A DNA stretch of 64,000 bases from Alphaproteobacteria bacterium (GCA_018823835.1 JAHJHT010000013.1:434001-498000); one strand, 5' to 3'. Counted from the first letter of the stretch, positions 7,854 through 17,301 are shown. Program-made: numbers and translations. The notes: generated from the letters alone by a model not told the origin.

Positions 7854-10547
7854 TTGACCATCAGGAACCTTGAACATGCCGTCAGGCCCCGGTCCGTCGC
7901 CGTCTTTGGCGCCTCGACGCGGGAAGGTTCCGTAGGCCGGGTGGTCATCGACAACATCGTCGATGGCGGCTTCGAGGGCGATATCTGGCCAGTCAACCCG
8001 AAGTACCGCAAGGTATCCGGCCTGAAGTGCTTTCGGGACTCTAAGGCGCTCCCCGGCGTGCCGGACCTCGCCGTCATCGTGACACCCGCGGCGACCGTGC
8101 CCGGCATCGTCGCCGAGCTCGGCGAAAAGGGCTGCCGCGCCGGCGTCGTCATCACCGCCGGTCTGACCCGCGAAAACGGCCTGCGCCAAGCCATGCTCGA
8201 CGCGGCGAAGCCGCATCTGTTCCGCATCATCGGCCCCAACACGGTCGGACTGATGATTCCGCCGGTCAAACTCAATGCCGGCTTTGCCCACATGGCGGCC
8301 AGCCCCGGCAACATCGCGCTTCTGTCGCAATCGGGCGCCATCGCGACCTCGCTGGTCGACTGGGCGGCTGACAACGGCATCGGCTTCTCGCATATCGTCT
8401 CGCTCGGCGACATGGCCGACGTCGACGTCGGCGACTGGCTGGACATGCTGGCCGGCGACGCCACGACCAACGCCGTGGTCATGTATCTCGAGACCATCCC
8501 CAACGCCCGAAAGTTCATGTCGGCGGCGCGCGCTGCGTCGCGCATCAAGCCGGTGATCGCCATCAAGTCGGGCCGCCACGAGGCCGCCGCCAAGGCGGCT
8601 GCGACCCATACCGGCGCGCTGTCGGGCGCCGACCGCGTCGTTGACGCGGCGCTGCAGCGGGCGGGCATCCTGCGCGTCGACGGGCTGGCGGAGCTATTTG
8701 ACGCCGCCGAGATCACCGCGCGCTTCCGGCCGCTCGACCAGGCGCGCGTCGGTATCGTGACCAATGGCGGCGGCGCCGGCGTGCTGGCCGTTGACCGGCT
8801 GATCGATTGCAAGGGCACGCTGGCGGCGCTTGCGCCGGAGACGCTGGCGCTGCTGGACGCCGCGCTGCCGGCCTTCTGGTCACATGCCAACCCGGTCGAC
8901 ATCATCGGCGACGCGCCGGCCAAGCGCTACAGTGCCGCTGTCGAGGCGGTGGCCGGGGATCCCGGCACCGACGTGCTGATGGTACTGAATTGCCCGACCG
9001 GCCTGGCTTCGCCAGCCGACGCGGCGCGTGCGGTCGCGGGGCTGGCCAAAGACGGCATGATCGCCGGCAAACCGGTGGTAACCTGCTGGCTTGGCGAGCA
9101 CACGGCGGCGGCTGCGCGCCGCATCCTGCAGGGCGCCGGGCTGGCGAGCTTCGAGACGCCGGGCGATGCTGCAACCGCGGTGTCGTACCTGTCCGACTGG
9201 TCGCGGGCGCAGCGTGCGCTGACACAGGTGCCGTCGAGCCGCAGCGAGGATGTCGAAGGAGACATCGAGGCGGTGCGCACGACATTCCGGGCTGCGGCCG
9301 CGGAAGGTCGCCAGATGCTGACCGAGCCGGAGGCCAAGGCAGTGCTTTCCGCCTATGCCATCCCGGTGCCCGAAACCATCGTTGCCAGGACCGCAGCAGC
9401 GGCCGGCAAGGCCGCCGCACGAATTCTTCGGAAGCACGAAAAGGTGGTGGTCAAGCTGCTGTCCAAGGCGATCTCGCACAAGTCCGACATTGGCGGCGTT
9501 GTCCTCAACCTTGAAAACGCTTCTATGGCCGAGGAAGCGGCCCGCGCCATCGGCGAGAGGGTACGCAGCCGCGCGCCCGAAGCCGACATCGAGGGCTATG
9601 CCGTGCAACCGATGGTCGTGCGCAGGCATGCCCAGGAACTCATCCTCGGCATGAGCCGCGATCCGATCTTCGGTCCCGCCATCCTGTTCGGCGCCGGCGG
9701 CGTGGCCGTCGAGGTGACCGACGACACGGCCATTGCCCTGCCGCCGCTCGACGATGTGCTGGCCGACGACCTAATCGGACGCACGCGCATCGGCCAGCTG
9801 CTCGCCGGGTTCCGCGACCGCAAGCCGGCCGACCGCGCGGCAATCGCGGCCGCCCTCAACGGGCTGTCGCAGATGATCGTCGACTTCCCCTGCATCGTTT
9901 CCGTCGATATCAACCCGCTGCTGGCGGACGAGAACGGCGTCATCGCGCTCGATGCGCGCATCGAGATCGACCCCGAAGCGGTCGAACAACCGGGGCCGAA
10001 CCCCGCGCTGGCCATCCGACCCTATCCGGCGGGCTGGGAAAAACAGATGGAAGCCGGCGGGCGCCGCTACCAGATGCGGCCGATCAAGCCGGCCGACATC
10101 GCCCTCTATCCGGAGTTCCTGGACAGGATCTCGCCCGACGACATCAGGTTGCGCTTCCTGGCGCCGCGAAAGAGCTTTGCAGATCGCGCGATGAAGCGGA
10201 TGACCCAGCTCGACTACGACAGGGACATTGCCTTCGTGGCAATCGACGAGGAGGGCGGAGAACTTGCCGGCGTTGGCCGATTGTCGCGCGACCCCGATGG
10301 CGAGAAGGGCGAATTCGCCCTGCTGGTCAGGACCGACCTGCAGGGCCACGGCATCGGCTGGGCGCTGCTGCAGCGCATCGTCGACTATGCGCGCGCCGAA
10401 AAGGTCGCTGCGGTCGAGGGCATCGTTCTCAGCGACAACCTCAACATGCTGCGGCTCTGCCGGGCCTTCGGCTTCGCGGTGAAGCGCGATCCCGACCAGC
10501 CCGGAATATCGCTGGTCAGGCTGGAACTCGGCGGCACCGCCGCCTAG
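7854..10547 (+). CDS. NDP-forming acyl-CoA synthetase fused to a GNAT acetyltransferase
   Basis: The TTG at 7854 is chosen because GGAGG stands seven bases before it; an ATG at 7815 has no such site. The 897-residue product has a CoA-binding Rossmann domain (about 1-130, VAVFGASTREGSVG) and a succinyl-CoA-ligase-like domain with LLSQSGA and THTGALSG. An ATP-grasp domain (about 480-700) and a C-terminal GNAT domain (about 725-890, QGHGIG acetyl-CoA loop) follow. This is the layout of the protein acetyltransferases Pat/PatZ and of fused ADP-forming acetyl-CoA synthetases. His252 in THTGAL sits where the phosphohistidine of active synthetases is found, so it may make ATP and acetate from acetyl-CoA, acetylate proteins, or both. 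Its 3' end overlaps the cytochrome c gene tail to tail by four bases. Confidence 0.88.
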   Translation: MTIRNLEHAVRPRSVAVFGASTREGSVGRVVIDNIVDGGFEGDIWPVNPKYRKVSGLKCFRDSKALPGVPDLAVIVTPAATVPGIVAELGEKGCRAGVVITAGLTRENGLRQAMLDAAKPHLFRIIGPNTVGLMIPPVKLNAGFAHMAASPGNIALLSQSGAIATSLVDWAADNGIGFSHIVSLGDMADVDVGDWLDMLAGDATTNAVVMYLETIPNARKFMSAARAASRIKPVIAIKSGRHEAAAKAAATHTGALSGADRVVDAALQRAGILRVDGLAELFDAAEITARFRPLDQARVGIVTNGGGAGVLAVDRLIDCKGTLAALAPETLALLDAALPAFWSHANPVDIIGDAPAKRYSAAVEAVAGDPGTDVLMVLNCPTGLASPADAARAVAGLAKDGMIAGKPVVTCWLGEHTAAAARRILQGAGLASFETPGDAATAVSYLSDWSRAQRALTQVPSSRSEDVEGDIEAVRTTFRAAAAEGRQMLTEPEAKAVLSAYAIPVPETIVARTAAAAGKAAARILRKHEKVVVKLLSKAISHKSDIGGVVLNLENASMAEEAARAIGERVRSRAPEADIEGYAVQPMVVRRHAQELILGMSRDPIFGPAILFGAGGVAVEVTDDTAIALPPLDDVLADDLIGRTRIGQLLAGFRDRKPADRAAIAAALNGLSQMIVDFPCIVSVDINPLLADENGVIALDARIEIDPEAVEQPGPNPALAIRPYPAGWEKQMEAGGRRYQMRPIKPADIALYPEFLDRISPDDIRLRFLAPRKSFADRAMKRMTQLDYDRDIAFVAIDEEGGELAGVGRLSRDPDGEKGEFALLVRTDLQGHGIGWALLQRIVDYARAEKVAAVEGIVLSDNLNMLRLCRAFGFAVKRDPDQPGISLVRLELGGTAA

Positions 10548-10948
10548 CGCTGCAGCGACTCGATGTAGCCGGTCAGCTCGTGGATGCGTTCCTGCGTCAC
10601 GATGGCGCCGCCGCTCGGACCATAGGTCTTCACGTCGCCCTCGATGAACTGCTGTCCCCACACCGGCATTTCGCGCGCGCCATGGCCGGGCACGATGTAG
10701 CGCCCGTCGATGATGGCGAAGACGCGCCAGTAGGGGAAGCGGCCGGTCTCGCGGGAAATGATCGTCAGGTCGGCGGGTCGCTTCTGCAACTCGTCGGCCA
10801 ACGGCCCGTCCCCCTTGCCCTCAAGCCCGTGACAGACGGCACAGGAATCAAGGTATTCCAGCTCGCCGCGGGTCACCTGCTGAGCATTGGCCTGGCTATG
10901 TGCCAGGCCGAGCAGCAGGGCTGCAACCGAAATCGTCGCGGTCTTCAT
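10544..10948 (-). CDS. Periplasmic c-type cytochrome, last gene of the cytochrome bd operon
   Basis: The ATG at 10948 follows a GGGAG-containing leader; longer readings lack a start signal. The 134-residue product has a signal peptide (residues 1-22, ending ANAQ), one heme attachment motif CAVCH near residue 36-40, and MPVW near residue 94, which could supply the axial methionine. It is a class I monoheme cytochrome c. It lies about 50 bases after cydX on the same strand. Cytochrome bd takes electrons from quinol, so a c-type cytochrome in this operon is unexpected. It could serve another oxidase, a reductase or periplasmic redox buffering under the same control. Confidence 0.85.
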   Translation of the reverse strand: MKTATISVAALLLGLAHSQANAQQVTRGELEYLDSCAVCHGLEGKGDGPLADELQKRPADLTIISRETGRFPYWRVFAIIDGRYIVPGHGAREMPVWGQQFIEGDVKTYGPSGGAIVTQERIHELTGYIESLQR

Positions 10949-10997
10949 GGGCGCGTTCTCCCTCTCGTCTGATCCGGGTTTCTGGACAGCGTTCCCG

Positions 10998-11129
10998 TCA
11001 TGGCGTCGGCAGGGACGGGGTCTTCGTCTCCGGCTGCTCGCGGACGGTGCGCAACTCGTACCAGAGGGCATTGAGGATGCCGACGGTCGCTGCCAGGCCG
11101 AGGCCCAGAACCCAGGCGAAATACCACAT
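10998..11129 (-). CDS. cydX: Cytochrome bd small subunit CydX
   Basis: This 43-residue ORF begins MWYFAWVLGL and has one membrane helix (residues 3-24) followed by LWYELR and a short polar tail. That pattern is characteristic of CydX/YbgT, the small subunit that stabilises the heme centre of bd-type oxidases. It starts 19 bases after the cydB stop, in the expected order cydA-cydB-cydX. It is below the usual gene-calling length and is easily missed. Confidence 0.9.
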   Translation of the reverse strand: MWYFAWVLGLGLAATVGILNALWYELRTVREQPETKTPSLPTP

Positions 11130-11147
11130 GGCCGTGTCTCCTTCGTT

Positions 11148-12299
11148 TCAGTAGGCGTGGCCGGGGCCACGCATGTCGTCCTCGGTGACCTTGCCCCACA
11201 GGACGCGGTACACCCAGGCCGTGTAGGCGAGGATGATCGGCAGGAAGATCACCGTGGCGATAAGCATGTTGCGCAGCGTCAGCCGGCTCGACGAGGCGTC
11301 GAACACCGCCAGGGAATGGCCGGGATTGGTGCTTGAGGGCAGGATGATCGGGAACATCGCAAGGCCGACGGTCGCGATGATGCAGACGATCGCGAGCTGC
11401 GAGGCGAGGAAGGTCAGGCCTGCCATGCGGGCCCGGAAGCCGAGCGCGGCAAAGAGTGGCGCGACGATGCCGAGCAGCGGCACAAGCCACAGCAGCGGCT
11501 GGGCCTGGAAGTTGCGCAGCCAGGCCGTGTCGTTGGCCACCACCGTCTTGTAGAGCGGGTTGGACGGGCCGTCCCAGACGATCGGGCTGGTAACCTCGTA
11601 GCCGCCGAACAGGCCGGCATAGATCAGCACGCCGCCGAAGGCGAAGAGCCCCGCCGCCGCCAGAGCTGCTTTCGGCCCGATGGCCGATGCACGCTCGCCG
11701 ACCGTGCCGTCGGCCTTGAAGGCAAGCCAGGCCGCGCCGTGCATGACCAGCATGGCCATCGAGACGAGACCGCAATAGATCGCCAGCGGGTTGAGCAGGC
11801 CGAACAGGTTGCCCTCGTAGATGGGCCGAAGGTCGTCCGTCAGGTGAAAGGGCACGCCCTGCAGCGTGTTGCCGACTGCCACGCCGAAGATCAGCGCCGG
11901 TACCGCGCCGCCGATGAACAGCGCCCAGTCCCAGTTGTTGCGCCAGCGGTAGCTGTCGTGCTTGGAGCGGTACTTGAAGGCGACGGGGCGCAGGATCAGC
12001 GCGAACAGCACCAGGAACATTGCGAGATAGAAGCCGGAGAAGCTGACCGCGTAGAGCGCCGGCCAGGCGGCGAAGATGGCGCCGCCGCCGAGCACGAACC
12101 ACACCTGGTTACCCTCCCAGACCGGGCCGACCGTGTTGATGGCGACGCGGCGCTCGATGTCCGTCTTGGCGACGAAGGGCAGCAGCGCACCGACGCCCAT
12201 GTCGAAGCCGTCGGTCACGGCGAAGCCGATCAGGAGCACGCCGAGTACCACCCACCAGATCAGGCGCAGTGTCGTATAGTCGAAGAGAAAGTCGATCAT
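11148..12299 (-). CDS. cydB: Cytochrome bd ubiquinol oxidase subunit II
   Basis: The product is 383 residues, the usual length for CydB, with nine or so membrane segments. It shows the family signatures TDGFDMGVG (residues 29-37) and GPVWEGNQVW (about 58-67). It pairs with CydA in the inner membrane to form the quinol oxidase that reduces oxygen to water with high affinity. The gene follows cydA after 25 bases and precedes cydX. The upstream stretch contains TTGAT at about 12311-12315, but without a second arm, so I do not call an internal site. Confidence 0.97.
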   Translation of the reverse strand: MIDFLFDYTTLRLIWWVVLGVLLIGFAVTDGFDMGVGALLPFVAKTDIERRVAINTVGPVWEGNQVWFVLGGGAIFAAWPALYAVSFSGFYLAMFLVLFALILRPVAFKYRSKHDSYRWRNNWDWALFIGGAVPALIFGVAVGNTLQGVPFHLTDDLRPIYEGNLFGLLNPLAIYCGLVSMAMLVMHGAAWLAFKADGTVGERASAIGPKAALAAAGLFAFGGVLIYAGLFGGYEVTSPIVWDGPSNPLYKTVVANDTAWLRNFQAQPLLWLVPLLGIVAPLFAALGFRARMAGLTFLASQLAIVCIIATVGLAMFPIILPSSTNPGHSLAVFDASSSRLTLRNMLIATVIFLPIILAYTAWVYRVLWGKVTEDDMRGPGHAY

Positions 12300-12324
12300 C
12301 GTCCTGTTTCCTTGATCCGGATGG

Positions 12325-13884
12325 TCATTGGGCCGGCGCGAGCGTCAGACTGCCCGCAGCCTCGGGATGGTCTCCCGTCGGCCCGTGCGCGATCGCCGCC
12401 AGCATCAGGCGCACCTCGATGACGGCAAGCACGCCATAGACCAGGGTGAAGCCCAGGATGGTGATGACAAGATCGCTGACGCCGAGTTCCGAGGTCGCGA
12501 GGAAGGTCGGAAGGACGCCTTCAATAATCCACGGCTGGCGGCCGAACTCCGCCACAAACCAGCCGACTTCGGCGGCGATCCAGGGCAGGGGCATGGCGAG
12601 CAGCGCGAGGCGGAACAGCCAGCGCGGCGCTGCGACCTCGCGGGTCGTATACCAGAGCGACACGAGGAACACGCCGAGCAGGATGAAGCCCGACAGCACC
12701 ATGATGCGGAAGGTGAAGAACATCGCCGGCACGGTCGGCACCGTCGACCAGGCCGCGTCCTTGATGTTTTGTTCGGTGGCCTCGCGCGGGTCGGCGACGA
12801 ACTGCTTGAGCAGCAGAGCGTAGCCGAGGTCGGCATTGGTCGCCTCGAACGTCACTCGAGCCTCGGCATCGGTGCGGTCGGCCTTCAGCTTTTCGAGCGC
12901 GTCATAGGCGGGAATGCCGTTGCGGATGCGTTCCTCGGCCTTTTCGACGAGATCGAAGATGCCTGGGATCTGTTGGTCGAGGGAGCGCGTGCCGATCAGG
13001 CCCATCACCCAGGGAATGTGGATGCCGTAGCTCGTAGTGCGGTCGGCCATGTTGGGGATGCCGATAAGCGTGAAGGAGGCCGGCGCCGGCTCGGTCTCCC
13101 ACATCGCCTCCATGGTGGCGAGCTTCATCTTCTGGTTGTCGGTGATCTCGTAGCCGCTCTCGTCGCCGAGCACGATGACCGAAAGCGCGGAAGCGACGCC
13201 GAAGGCCGAGGCGATGACGAAGGAGCGCTTGGCAAGCTCGACGTGGCGGCCCTTCAGCATGTACCAGGCCGAGATGCCGAGGACGAAGGCCGCGCCGCAG
13301 ACATAGCCGGCCGAAACTGTGTGCACGAACTTGGCCTGGGCGACCGGATTGAACAGCACGGCTGCGAAGTCGGTGACCTCCATGCGCATCGTGTCGGTAT
13401 TGAAGGCCGACCCGACCGGGTTCTGCATCCAGCCGTTGGCGATCAGGATCCACAGCGCCGAGAGGTTGGTGCCGATGGCTACCAGCCAGGTGACGGCGAG
13501 GTGACCCCTGGCCGAGAGCTTGTCCCAGCCGAAGAAGAACAGGCCGACGAAGGTCGCCTCGAGGAAGAAGGCCATCAGGCCCTCGATGGCAAGCGGCGCG
13601 CCGAAGACGTCGCCGACATAGTGCGAGTAGTAGGCCCAGTTCATGCCGAACTGGAATTCCATGGTGATGCCGGTTGCGACACCGAGCGCGAAGTTGATGC
13701 CGAAGAGCACGCCCCAGAACTTCGTCATGTCGCGCCAGATGACGCGCTTGGTCATGACATAGACCGTCTCCATCATGGCGATCATGATGGACAGCCCAAG
13801 TGTCAGAGGGACGAAGAGGAAGTGGTAGAGCGCGGTCAAGGCGAACTGCAAGCGCGACAGTTCGACGAGCAACGGGTCGGTCAT
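12325..13884 (-). CDS. cydA: Cytochrome bd ubiquinol oxidase subunit I
   Basis: The product is 519 residues. The heme ligands align with those of E. coli CydA: His21 (LYHFLFV), His188 (FVHTVSAGYV) and the methionine in FRIMV. Glu101 and Glu109 line the proton path, and GRQPW is present. The quinol-binding Q loop is the long form (KLATMEAMWETEPAP onward), which places it with the bd-I type rather than the short-loop cyanide-insensitive oxidases. The ATG is preceded by AGGGGA. A perfect TTGAT-N4-ATCAA site is centred 62 bases upstream, giving a predicted start of transcription near 13905. Expression is therefore probably induced at low oxygen. Confidence 0.98.
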   Translation of the reverse strand: MTDPLLVELSRLQFALTALYHFLFVPLTLGLSIMIAMMETVYVMTKRVIWRDMTKFWGVLFGINFALGVATGITMEFQFGMNWAYYSHYVGDVFGAPLAIEGLMAFFLEATFVGLFFFGWDKLSARGHLAVTWLVAIGTNLSALWILIANGWMQNPVGSAFNTDTMRMEVTDFAAVLFNPVAQAKFVHTVSAGYVCGAAFVLGISAWYMLKGRHVELAKRSFVIASAFGVASALSVIVLGDESGYEITDNQKMKLATMEAMWETEPAPASFTLIGIPNMADRTTSYGIHIPWVMGLIGTRSLDQQIPGIFDLVEKAEERIRNGIPAYDALEKLKADRTDAEARVTFEATNADLGYALLLKQFVADPREATEQNIKDAAWSTVPTVPAMFFTFRIMVLSGFILLGVFLVSLWYTTREVAAPRWLFRLALLAMPLPWIAAEVGWFVAEFGRQPWIIEGVLPTFLATSELGVSDLVITILGFTLVYGVLAVIEVRLMLAAIAHGPTGDHPEAAGSLTLAPAQ

Positions 13885-13939
13885 GGAAGTCCCCTTTGAG
13901 TGTGCCTCGGCGATCTAACCGGCGGCGCTCAACCTCTCC

Positions 13940-13953
13940 TTGATCCAAATCAA
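13940..13953. promoter_or_regulatory. Perfect FixK/FNR-type site TTGATCCAAATCAA
   Basis: Both arms match TTGAT-N4-ATCAA. The site lies between the divergent cydA and cydD genes. Spacing fits activation of cydA (predicted transcript start about 21 bases before the ATG). For cydD the same spacing falls on its annotated ATG at 13988, so cydD would need a leaderless message, another start or another promoter. Confidence 0.85.
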
Positions 13954-13987
13954 AACCCCTTTGGCGGCCGCGTGAGACAAGGCGGCC

Positions 13988-15607
13988 ATGAGCCGAATTG
14001 CTGCATCCAGAAGGGGTCGGTCGGGGCCCGTATCCCGCTCAATGGCGCGTGCGCGCGTATTTGGACGCAACGGCCTGCGAACAGTGCTTGCCTGGCAGGT
14101 CGGTCGCCTGGTTGCCAAGCTTGCGCTCGCCGCCGCACTGGCAATCACCTTCGGCCGGATGATCGAGTTCGGCACCGTCGCCATGCCGGCCGTTGCGGTC
14201 GCGCTCGTTGCGCTGGCGCTTTCGGCCGCCGCTGGTCTTGTCGGCGACTTGCGCCTCGCGTCGGCCGAATCGGCAGTGGCTCAGGGCACGCGCGACGATT
14301 TGCGCGCCAAGCTCGAGGCCATGGAAGCCCGCGCTGTTCATGAACGCCCGGCCGGCGCGCTAATCGCCGGGCTGCAGCGGCATCCCGAATCGCTCGCGGC
14401 GCTGGTCGTCGGCCATGGCGCGGCGCGCAGGATGCTCGGCATCGGCACGCTTCTCGCGGCCGCCTCCGTCTCGGTCGTTTCGTGGCAGGCCGCACTCGTG
14501 CTCCTCGTCGCGAGCCCGGTCATGGTCATCTTCTTCGTACTCGTCGGCGGAAGCATCCAGGCGCGCGCCGCCGCGCAGGAAAAGGCGCTCGGCCAGCTTG
14601 CAGCGCAGTTCGAGGACCGCGTGCGCACGCTGCCGACCATCCTCGCCAGCCACGGCATCGATCGCGAGACAGACAAGCTCCAGGCGCGCATGAGCGCCTA
14701 CGCTGCCAGCACCATGGGGGTGCTGCGCGTCGCCTTCCTCAATTCCGGGCTGATCGACTTTTTCTCGTCGCTCTCGATCGCGGTGCTTGCCGTCTTCCTC
14801 GGCCTCGGTCACCTCAACCTCGTCACCTTGCCCGGCTTCCACGACCTGCAGCTCTGGCAGAGCCTGTTCATCCTGATGATCGCACCGGAATTCTTTGCGC
14901 CGTTCCGCCGTTACGCCGAGCAGTATCATGCCAAGGCCGAAGGCGAGGCAGCCGCCGCAGCGGTCGACGAATTCCTAGACGCCGCCGACCAGGCGCCGGC
15001 GGCTGCGTCCTTTCTGCCGCGACTTGCCCGCTTGACCGCCGAAACCGGGATGTGCCTGCCGCTGAAGGGCCTTGTCGCCGTCGTCGGCCCGAGCGGCGCC
15101 GGAAAATCGACGCTGCTGCGCCGCTTGGCTGGGCTTGAGGAGCCGCATGGCCGGCTGCCCGAAGGCGCAGGGACCGGCGTCGATTGGATCTCGACCGATA
15201 TCGCCATCCTGCCCGGCTCGCTCGCGGAGGTGCTGTCCTGGAACATGCCGGGTGTCTGCTCCACCAGGCTCCTGCTGGCTGCCGGCCGCATCGGCCTGCT
15301 CGACGAGCAGAGCCTGCCCGGCGGGCTGGAGGCGCGGATCGCGGCCGGCGGCGGCAACCTGTCGGGCGGACAGAGGCTGCGCGTCGCCATCGCGCGGGCG
15401 CTGCTGTCGGGACGCACCATCCTCGCCGACGAACCGAACGCCAAGCTCGACGCCGTGAATGCCGGCCGGGTAAGGCTCGCCCTGTTCGACTGCGCGCGCG
15501 AGCGGCTGGTGGTCGTCGCCACGCATGACCGCGAGCTGATCGGCTGCGCCGATACCGTCATCGATCTTGGGCACGACCGGGTATCCACTTCGGAGGCGGC
15601 ACAATGA
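13988..15607 (+). CDS. cydD: Heterodimeric ABC exporter subunit CydD
   Basis: The product is 539 residues with an N-terminal six-helix membrane domain (about 35-320) and a C-terminal ABC domain. The ABC domain has Walker A GPSGAGKST, signature LSGGQ and Walker B TILADEPNAKLD, in which the usual DEPT is DEPN. CydDC exports cysteine and glutathione to the periplasm or handles heme, and is needed to assemble cytochrome bd (family knowledge). It is divergent from cydA and overlaps cydC by an ATGA junction. The start is uncertain: ATG 13988 has a weak AAGG upstream, and ATG 14042 is a possible later start. Confidence 0.93.
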   Translation: MSRIAASRRGRSGPVSRSMARARVFGRNGLRTVLAWQVGRLVAKLALAAALAITFGRMIEFGTVAMPAVAVALVALALSAAAGLVGDLRLASAESAVAQGTRDDLRAKLEAMEARAVHERPAGALIAGLQRHPESLAALVVGHGAARRMLGIGTLLAAASVSVVSWQAALVLLVASPVMVIFFVLVGGSIQARAAAQEKALGQLAAQFEDRVRTLPTILASHGIDRETDKLQARMSAYAASTMGVLRVAFLNSGLIDFFSSLSIAVLAVFLGLGHLNLVTLPGFHDLQLWQSLFILMIAPEFFAPFRRYAEQYHAKAEGEAAAAAVDEFLDAADQAPAAASFLPRLARLTAETGMCLPLKGLVAVVGPSGAGKSTLLRRLAGLEEPHGRLPEGAGTGVDWISTDIAILPGSLAEVLSWNMPGVCSTRLLLAAGRIGLLDEQSLPGGLEARIAAGGGNLSGGQRLRVAIARALLSGRTILADEPNAKLDAVNAGRVRLALFDCARERLVVVATHDRELIGCADTVIDLGHDRVSTSEAAQ

Positions 15608-17301
15608 GGCCATCAATCGAGACCGAATTCGCCGTACAAGACCTGCCGGCAACCAGGGGCACCTGGAAGCTCGCGCTCTTCCTTGCGCTGACGGCGCTGT
15701 TTGCTGGCGTCATGCTGACGGGCGTCTCGGCCTGGTTTCTCGGCGCCGTAGCGCTTGCCGGCGCCGGCCCGGCGGCCTTCAGCTTCAACTTTCACGTGCC
15801 GGCCGCCTTCGTGCGCCTCTTTGCGCTGACCCGCACCGTCGCCAAGTATGGCGAGAGGGTGGTCGGCCACAAGGCGGCGCTGCTCGATCAGGTGCGGTGC
15901 AGGAGTGCGCTGTTCTCAGCAATGGCCGCATCGCCGACGACGCGCCGAGCCGGCTGGCAGCTTGCCGACCAGGACCGCCTGTCCGACTTCATCGACGATG
16001 TCGAAGATGTCGACTACGCGCGTCTGCGGATCGGCCTTCCCGTGAAATCGCTGCTCGCGGCGCTCGGCTTTCTTGCCGTCGCGACACTGGTGCTTGCGCC
16101 GCTGGCGATGCTGCCGATCCTGTTGATGCTCGCCGCCACGGCGATCCTGGCTGGCCGGCTCCTGCCGCGCACGCGTAGCCTTTGGGGCCGCGTCCGCGCC
16201 GAGCGCCGCGCCGCCGCCAGGCAATTCGGCATGGCGCTCGCTTCTTCGGTACCGCTGCGGGCGGAGCGGCGCTGGACGGAGATGCTCGACGCAGGATTCG
16301 ACCGCCTTGCAGCGGCCGAGGCGGGTCGGCTCTCGTCACGCCGCGACATGGCCATTCTCGACACCGCCGCCGGCGCCTTCGGGCCGCTTGCGGCCGCCTG
16401 CGTGCTGGGCACCGCATGGGCCCTGGGCTACCGCGGCGAGGCGCTGTTGCCCGCCGGTCTGCTCGCATTCGCCTGGCTGGGTCTTGGCGAAACCGTCCAG
16501 GGCGTCTCGCGCATGCTTGTGGCGCGGGTCAAGGAAGAAGAGGCCCGCCACGGCATTCGCGAATGGACTGCCGGCTCGCAGTTGTCGTCGGGCGAACCCT
16601 CGTCGGCGCCGACCGCCGTCGCGACGCTCGAACTCCTGCGCATGCCGCTCGTTGCGCCCGACGGCCGGCTACTCGGCGGCACGGTGCACCTCGATCTTCA
16701 GGCCGGCCGTCCCGTGGTGCTTGCCGGACCGAGCGGCTGCGGCAAGACCTCGCTGCTCAAGCAGGTGGCCGGCTGGCTGGCGACACCGCGCGGCGGCCAG
16801 GTGCTCGGCGACGGCGTGCCGCTCGAGCCTTCCGCGCGTCGGCGGCTGTTTCATCTCGGGCTGCACGACGCTGCCGTCATGGCCGACACCATCCGCGAGA
16901 ATCTGTTCGCCCCGGACGCGAGCGACCGGGAGTGCTGGGATGCGCTGGAGGCGGTTGAACTCGACGGTCGCGTCCGCGAGGCCGGCGGGCTCGATGCCTG
17001 GTTGAGGCAGGACGTGGTCTCGCTCGGCGAGGCGCAGCGGCTCAACCTCGCCCGCGCGCTGCTCAGCCCGCTCTCCGTCATCCTGCTCGACGAACCGACC
17101 GAGCATCTCGATCGCAGGCAGGCAGCGCGGATCATGGACCGGCTGATCGACAGCTTCTCCGATCGCATCCTGATCTTCTCGAGCCACGACAACGCCATGC
17201 TGCATGGCGATCGCCGTGTGCAGTTGGTCAGGCTGGGTGACCCGCACGCACCGTCCGCAGCACGTGGCTCGCCATCATCCGCTCCTCGTCGGTCGCGATG
17301 A
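15604..17301 (+). CDS. cydC: Heterodimeric ABC exporter subunit CydC
   Basis: The product is 565 residues with six membrane helices in the first 320 residues. The ABC domain has Walker A GPSGCGKTS and Walker B VILLDEPTEHLD. The signature motif is degenerate (SLGEAQ for LSGGQ), so the CydDC dimer probably has one weak and one strong ATP site; CydD keeps LSGGQ. The start overlaps the cydD stop, so the two are made together. The last 74 bases run tail to tail into the 3' end of ackA on the other strand. Confidence 0.94.
   Translation: MRPSIETEFAVQDLPATRGTWKLALFLALTALFAGVMLTGVSAWFLGAVALAGAGPAAFSFNFHVPAAFVRLFALTRTVAKYGERVVGHKAALLDQVRCRSALFSAMAASPTTRRAGWQLADQDRLSDFIDDVEDVDYARLRIGLPVKSLLAALGFLAVATLVLAPLAMLPILLMLAATAILAGRLLPRTRSLWGRVRAERRAAARQFGMALASSVPLRAERRWTEMLDAGFDRLAAAEAGRLSSRRDMAILDTAAGAFGPLAAACVLGTAWALGYRGEALLPAGLLAFAWLGLGETVQGVSRMLVARVKEEEARHGIREWTAGSQLSSGEPSSAPTAVATLELLRMPLVAPDGRLLGGTVHLDLQAGRPVVLAGPSGCGKTSLLKQVAGWLATPRGGQVLGDGVPLEPSARRRLFHLGLHDAAVMADTIRENLFAPDASDRECWDALEAVELDGRVREAGGLDAWLRQDVVSLGEAQRLNLARALLSPLSVILLDEPTEHLDRRQAARIMDRLIDSFSDRILIFSSHDNAMLHGDRRVQLVRLGDPHAPSAARGSPSSAPRRSR

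Noticed and set aside
12311..12324. TTGAT half-site between cydA and cydB
   Set aside because: The second arm is absent and the genes are only 25 bases apart, so an internal promoter is not supported.
12328..13899. 523-codon plus-strand frame over cydA
   Set aside because: It is the complement of a well-supported cydA gene and has a charged, motif-free translation.
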